Position numbers and translations under genes: made by a program. Below are positions 59,449-64,000 of a stretch of 64,000 nt of DNA, in pieces. Below the pieces are notes generated by a model. It was not told the origin of the DNA, did not search any database, and worked only from the letters and a program-made list of their open reading frames with translations. Position 1 is the stretch's first letter. Each line of letters starts with the position of its first letter. Origin of the DNA: Marchantia polymorpha subsp. ruderalis (lineage: Eukaryota; Streptophyta; Marchantiopsida; Marchantiales; Marchantiaceae); NCBI GenBank assembly GCA_037833965.1, contig AP031358.1:1186001-1250000 (forward strand), written 5' to 3'.

Positions 59449-59582
59449 GTGCTGGAACTTGCACTGTTCTGCGCGGTGGCGATGTACATAGATACGAAAG
59501 TGTCTGCATCTCTGTGTGCTGGCTCTTGCACTGTTCTGCGCGGTGGCGATGTACATAGATACGAAAGTGTCTGCATCTCTGG
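59449..59582. repeat. Tandem duplication, period 66 bp
   Basis: Two adjacent 66-bp copies are almost identical over TGCACTGTTCTGCGCGGTGG and onward through GTGTCTGCATCTCTG. A weaker third trace (CGAGAGTGCTTGCACCTCT) lies just upstream near 59370. The near identity suggests a fairly recent duplication. Confidence 0.85.
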
Positions 59583-59596
59583 ATAGAGATATTTGC

Positions 59597-60312
59597 TTGA
59601 TGGAACACCATCAAGAACATATTTGGTTGATGGAACCCATCAAATTTCGTTTTATCCCATAGGATCCCAACGACGGCACATGTCAGACTGTTCTAGTATG
59701 AACAGACGGTGCTGCTTGTATTTGTTCCGGGGTCCTCAAGGGTTTGTTGATTTCTCTTACTATCAGCGTGGAAATCGGGCGCATGCATTCGGAGATAAGT
59801 TCATTGCATCTATTTCTATGGTGCGACTCTGGCATTGATGAATTTACGTCCAGCGCTGCTTGGGTCCTTCTAAGCTCGACGCAGAGAGGGGTGGCATGAG
59901 TTCGAAAAGAGAATCACGCAATCACGTTCTTGAAGCAGGTGCAAAGATTGACGCATCTAACTGGGGAAGGGGTAGGCTCGATTGGGTTGGTATAGTTTGG
60001 TTCGGTCGTGGGGAAGTGGGAGAGATTGGCATTGGGGTCGTGAAAATGAAATGGCAGACAAGCTCAGGGTCTGTCGCCCAGAGCTCTGCACCTGCTTTGA
60101 ATCTCCAGCACTTGCTCAAGGGTTTCAGCCCACTTTGTATTCCGATACCCTGTCGAAATTCTCAATTTGATGCTCCCTCGCGCTTGAATTTAGTCTTAAA
60201 TACAAAAACAGGTACAAGAATATATTCATATTAGAACATTTACTAGAGCTCATCGACGGTACACCGTACGTGGAATACCAAAACAAAACAAAACTTGATG
60301 GATCCCATCAAA
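59597..60312. repeat. Three copies of a TTGATGG-CCATCAA palindrome
   Basis: The motif occurs at about 59597-59614 (TTGATGGAACACCATCAA), 59628-59644 (TTGATGGAACCCATCAA) and 60295-60311 (TTGATGGATCCCATCAA). All three are near-perfect palindromes within 0.7 kb. Their function is unknown. Confidence 0.65.
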
Positions 60313-60883
60313 TTACTTTTTATAACTAGAGTTATTTAGAACTAAATCGCATCTATAATAAAGTAAAGTAATAAAATAAAAAGTTAACTGAAAATATTAC
60401 TAACAAACTCTACCTGTGTTCCAATCAAAACTTGTAGAGTATTATATTATTGTTTGAAATATATTATTGAACTTTGGTTCACACATTAGTTGAATTCAAT
60501 TTATCATAAATTTGATTAATTCAATTTTTTTATTTACACACTGCTTGTGTGATAAATTGATATCGGATGAAAATGTATTTCATCACCTAATTTGTAACAA
60601 AAAATAAAACATTTTGATTATCACAATGAAGATGAATCACATAATCTTTCAATATCATTTCTATGAAAAAATTATAACTAAATAACTTCCACTTTTGTTC
60701 CAATCATCACATTTTGAACGTAACATATGCAACCACCATGTTGAAAATAATGTTGAAAATACTTCTACAAAGATGTTTGTTATTTCTAGAGAAATTTTCT
60801 AATTAATAAAGTTCTTTCCTAATTTTATGTAACATTTTTTACTTTGAGTTTATAGATTGAAAAAGATATATATTTCCAATCTC

Positions 60884-63774
60884 TTAACTCAAAGTCCATA
60901 GATGGGAAAAGAAGTTCACGTTCTTCAAGATGTTCACAAGAAGATCTTCTGAGACTTCCAAATCCGAAAACTGCATAAAATTACCAGGCAAATCTTCGAA
61001 ACCAAGCACATCACGAATCTTCAGATTTCGCAATGGGTCGGGACGACAGAAGTTGTTAGGCGGGAATGCCATATTAGGCACATCTATTATTAACAGCAGT
61101 GTTAGCTGGGACAGATTTTCGAAATCCTCAGGCAACCTTTGAAGGTTGTGCAATGAATACATGATCAAAGTCTTCAGTTGGGGGAGACTGCAGAAGCTCT
61201 CAGGCAGTTTTGAGATTTTATGCGCATGTACTATTGACAGCGTTTCTAGCTGGGACAGGTTTCCGAAACCCTCAGGCAACCTTTGAAGGTTGTGTAGTGA
61301 ATACATGATCAAAGTATCCAGGCGGGGGAGACTGCAGAAGCTCTCAGGCAGTTTTGAGATATTATGCACATCTATTATTAACAGCGATTTTAGCGAGTAC
61401 AGATTTCCGAAATCCTCAGGCAACCTTTCAAGGTTGTGCAATGACACCATGATCAAAGTCTTCAGACGGGGGAGCTGGACGAAGGAATCTGGCAATGCTC
61501 TAAGCTTACAGTCATAAAGTTTCAAAGACTGCAGCTTTGAGAGCTGTCCGAAAGATTTGGGGAGTGAACGAAGTTTCTTGCAACTGCTGAATGTCAGATG
61601 ACGAAGCCTGGGAAGTTGACCGAACGTTTCGGGAAGACTTCCGAAGAGACAGGCTTCGAATTTCAGAAATTCAAGATTTTGCAACTCGTTGACGGATGTT
61701 GGCAAACATCTGAGCGGTGCCTTCAAGTTCAGAACAACCAAACAGAAACGACCTCGATCGACCAGGTCATGAAGACTATTCACCTTTCCACGCAGTCGAA
61801 GAAGTACGACGGTTTTTGAAAGCTCGCCGCCTACTTCATCCAACATCAACTCCTTCTCGGAATCCAAATATCGTAGCTTCTTCATTTGACCAATACTTTT
61901 GGAGTTGAAGGGCATCGAATCTTCAAGTCGGAGCGCTATGATCTCCTGCACCAAAACACCCATGGCCTAGTTCACATCCGAATCTAGATATATATAGTCC
62001 ATTATCTAAACTTGACCTAGAAGACTTGTAGCATTTCATATGATCAGGTACATCAAGTTTTCAGGTTGAAAGTCAATGACATCCTTAATCGGAAAGGCCA
62101 AATTGAGTTAAGAGGAGGCTGGCTTGGATGCTTGTGGAAGTAATGCCAATAAGACGCTGCTCGTATCAAAGTCCAAATAGGGTCAGGATGGGCAAGCCTA
62201 ATAACGATGTGTGACGACTTCGTTACTTGATGAATCTTTCAAGAGCTAGATAAAGAGAACATGTGCTATGAATGACATGATGAAAGGAAAGTTTTTGATC
62301 CCTGAAGAGAGATTGTTGGACTCGGAAAACCAGTAATTTGATTGCTATGAAGGTGCTTCGAACTACATTTCTATAGGAGGCTGCGACTTTATAATAATAT
62401 ATTGCTGATTGAGAGTGAAATACTTTGAAATACACTTCTCTGGGAAAGACAGAGGAAGTACTCAAAAAGTTTTTTGAGTTCAAAAAAGCAGTACATTGAC
62501 TAACAGTGAATCTTTGAAACGGCTGTTTTAAATCCAAGAAAAAATATCAACGAAATACAAAAACTGACCTAACAATGACGTGCCTAAAGTATTGTGAAAT
62601 TCAATTGTCCTCATCAACAAGTGATATTTGACGTGTCCAAGTACTCTCAAAAAAAAATGGAACCTTGAAAGTCAAGCTTTAGAAAATAGTCTCATACCTT
62701 AAGTTCCGTAGCAGTGCTGGATGATGCCGAGAGAACATTTTTCTTGTTCCAAGTTCTACACATGCAATTATCTCCCCATGCCGCAGCCAATCTTATTCCC
62801 AGTGATCTCATTTGCTCATGCATTTGTATATTGTCTTTTTCATTTACATCGTAAACGAGAGACAAATCTACCAATATTCTCCATCGTACATCTTCGAGGC
62901 CATAGACCACGCGCCAGCAAGATTTAGCTTCTTGCAATTTCCAAATGGAATTGACGAAGAAAGTCGCAACATCTAGAAATATTTCTTTCTCACAGAGATG
63001 TAAACTATTGTAACTCACTTCTAATTTCGCCCACAACCGTTCATCCCAATCGGATATGGCTTCTGCTGCATTCAGAGCGTCAAGACACTTCCTCCATGTG
63101 CTTACTTCCTTCATGTCTTGTCTCTCACCACTTATATAATTGCCCATCACCTGTAAGGTTAATGGTAATCCCTCACATTTCGCGACGATTTTGTTTATCC
63201 ATTCTATCATGAATGGATCTGGCTGGGTTGCATTAGGAAATGCATAACTCATAAATAATTTCTTAGACCTCTTAAAATCCAAGAAACCTACTTTGAACAC
63301 TGCTATGTCTAGAGGGACATCATGTAAATCGATACCAGTAACAATATAGCGGCTGTCTGCACAATCACTCTTATTTCTTATTTCTTCGAGAAAGTCAAAA
63401 TTACTGTCCATGTCGTCTATAACGAGGAGAAGTTTCTTCGACCTCAACTCAATCAAATTTCTAATTCGAACTTTTTCTCCTTGTTCGACCTTTATGCCAT
63501 GGTGATACAGCGATGAATAGAAGGATTCTAGCTGGTTCTTGTAATCTTCTTTGATTGTTTTCTTCGGCAACTGAAAGAAACAAGTATATTCGAAATCAGC
63601 ACACAACTCATTGAACAACTGCTTTGCGAGAGTTGTTTTCCCTATACCGCTCATGCCGACAAGAGCTACTCCTGGAAATGTGCGTAAGATGTTTCGCACA
63701 TCTACGAACTCTTCAGAATGCACCTCAGAACTCAATGCCATCTTCTGCTTCTCAAGAACTCTCGTTCTCGGCTC
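60884..63774 (-). CDS. NB-ARC/LRR immune receptor (NLR), 5' end beyond the window
   Basis: An intracellular plant immune receptor. The NB-ARC exon (63774-62698) shows the P-loop GMSGIGKTTLAK, kinase-2 LLLVIDDMD, RNBS-B SRYIVTGID, GLPL (CEGLPLTLQVMGNY), RNBS-D EIFLDVATFF and an MHD-like IQMHEQMRSLG in which Asp is Glu. A phase-0 intron (62697-61946) leads to the LRR exon (61945-60884), starting EIIALRLEDS and ending in WTLS. About ten LRRs of 23-25 residues follow the pattern LPESFCSLPRLDTLIM. The nucleotide-binding residues are intact, so it may be functional. No TIR or coiled-coil domain is visible; the N-terminal exons lie upstream, beyond 64000. A segment at 63937-64000 matches the HNL-type hydrolase gene at 55.04 kb, so the missing N-terminal domain is probably an alpha/beta hydrolase. 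A small exon may lie at 63875-63829 (FQIVVSKQEAILVG). The stop at 60884 is clear. Confidence 0.88.
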
Positions 63775-63936
63775 CTGTATCAATCACGATAGCTAAACGC
63801 AGTTTAGATTTGTCAAGAAGAATCTTACCCAACTAAAATAGCCTCTTGCTTGGAAACCACAATTTGAAACTTTGTCTGCAATGATCTAGTTAACGATGAA
63901 TCAACTAGATTTGTTTGGTTTCTTCAACCTATTGTC

Positions 63937-64000
63937 ACTCCCATACATCTAAAAATGAGTATCATGGGCTAATTTTTGCCTTTCTTGAGGAAAAATACAA
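63937..64000 (-). repeat. Segment paralogous to 55037-55102
   Basis: Read on the minus strand, about 64 bases match 55037-55102 on the plus strand with roughly seven differences, including TTAGCCCATGATAC and TTTTAGATGTATGGG. The TTTTAG is a likely intron acceptor in both copies. This links the NLR gene to the broken hydrolase gene. Confidence 0.8.

Larger units (their letters stand above)
58100..60880. other. Repeat-bearing intergenic region, no gene recognised
   Basis: Sequence between the fossil LTR and the NLR gene. It contains the second copy of the 53.2-kb repeat, a 66-bp tandem duplication and three short palindromes, listed separately. From 60.2 to 60.88 kb it is AT-rich and probably includes the NLR 3' UTR. 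The frames at 59593-60234 do not resemble any family. Confidence 0.45.

Noticed and set aside
1-64000. tRNA genes, CRISPR arrays, bacterial-type operons
   Set aside because: No B-box-like tRNA core in the right context, no spaced direct-repeat array and no operon-like gene packing was seen on either strand.

Overview
The window looks like nuclear DNA of a land plant, most likely a bryophyte and probably a liverwort of the Marchantia type. Genes contain many short GT-AG introns. Three are recognisable plant housekeeping or signalling genes (ARC6, BRE/BRCC45, DET1), and there is an intronless CRINKLY4-type receptor kinase. The right end holds an NB-ARC/LRR gene and a broken alpha/beta-hydrolase gene related to its 5' part. 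Hydrolase-NBS-LRR (HNL) genes of this kind are known from liverworts. No bacterial operon, CRISPR array, tRNA gene or intact transposon was seen.

Layout, left to right. 1.5-6.2 kb (+): ARC6, the chloroplast-division J-like protein, 7 exons. 9.2-14.9 kb (+): BRE/BRCC45, 12 exons; its 1.8-kb intron holds a decayed 5' fragment of 26S/28S rRNA. 15-27 kb: gene-poor, with a 184-bp tandem duplication, an unidentified short reading frame, a GC-rich island near 21 kb, an AT-rich desert (21.4-24.3 kb) and a GC-rich low-complexity island leading into the next gene. 27.2-32.5 kb (+): DET1, 11 exons, with a very long low-complexity insertion in exon 4. 32.5-40.4 kb: no recognisable gene; the last 3 kb is GC-rich, repeat-rich upstream sequence of the receptor kinase. 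40.4-43.2 kb (+): CRINKLY4-like receptor kinase in one exon. 43-48.5 kb: no recognised gene; possible last exons of an unknown minus-strand gene at 47.1-47.7 kb. 48.8-52.8 kb: AT-rich desert.

53-64 kb is a rearranged area: a broken HNL-type hydrolase gene (+), a broken LRR receptor fragment (+), an intronless N-terminal fragment of 3-methylcrotonyl-CoA carboxylase alpha (-) next to a fossil Copia-like LTR (-), short tandem and inverted repeats, and the NB-ARC/LRR gene (-) that runs off the right edge. A 65-bp intron/exon segment is shared between the broken hydrolase gene (55.04 kb, +) and the upstream part of the NLR gene (63.94-64.0 kb, -), so the two appear to be inverted paralogues.

The identified genes serve separate functions (plastid division, K63 deubiquitination complex, light signalling through CUL4-DDB1, surface-receptor signalling, immunity) and show no sign of joint regulation. 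Exon limits were read by eye from GT/AG sites, frame continuity and remembered family sequences; no alignment or transcript data were available.
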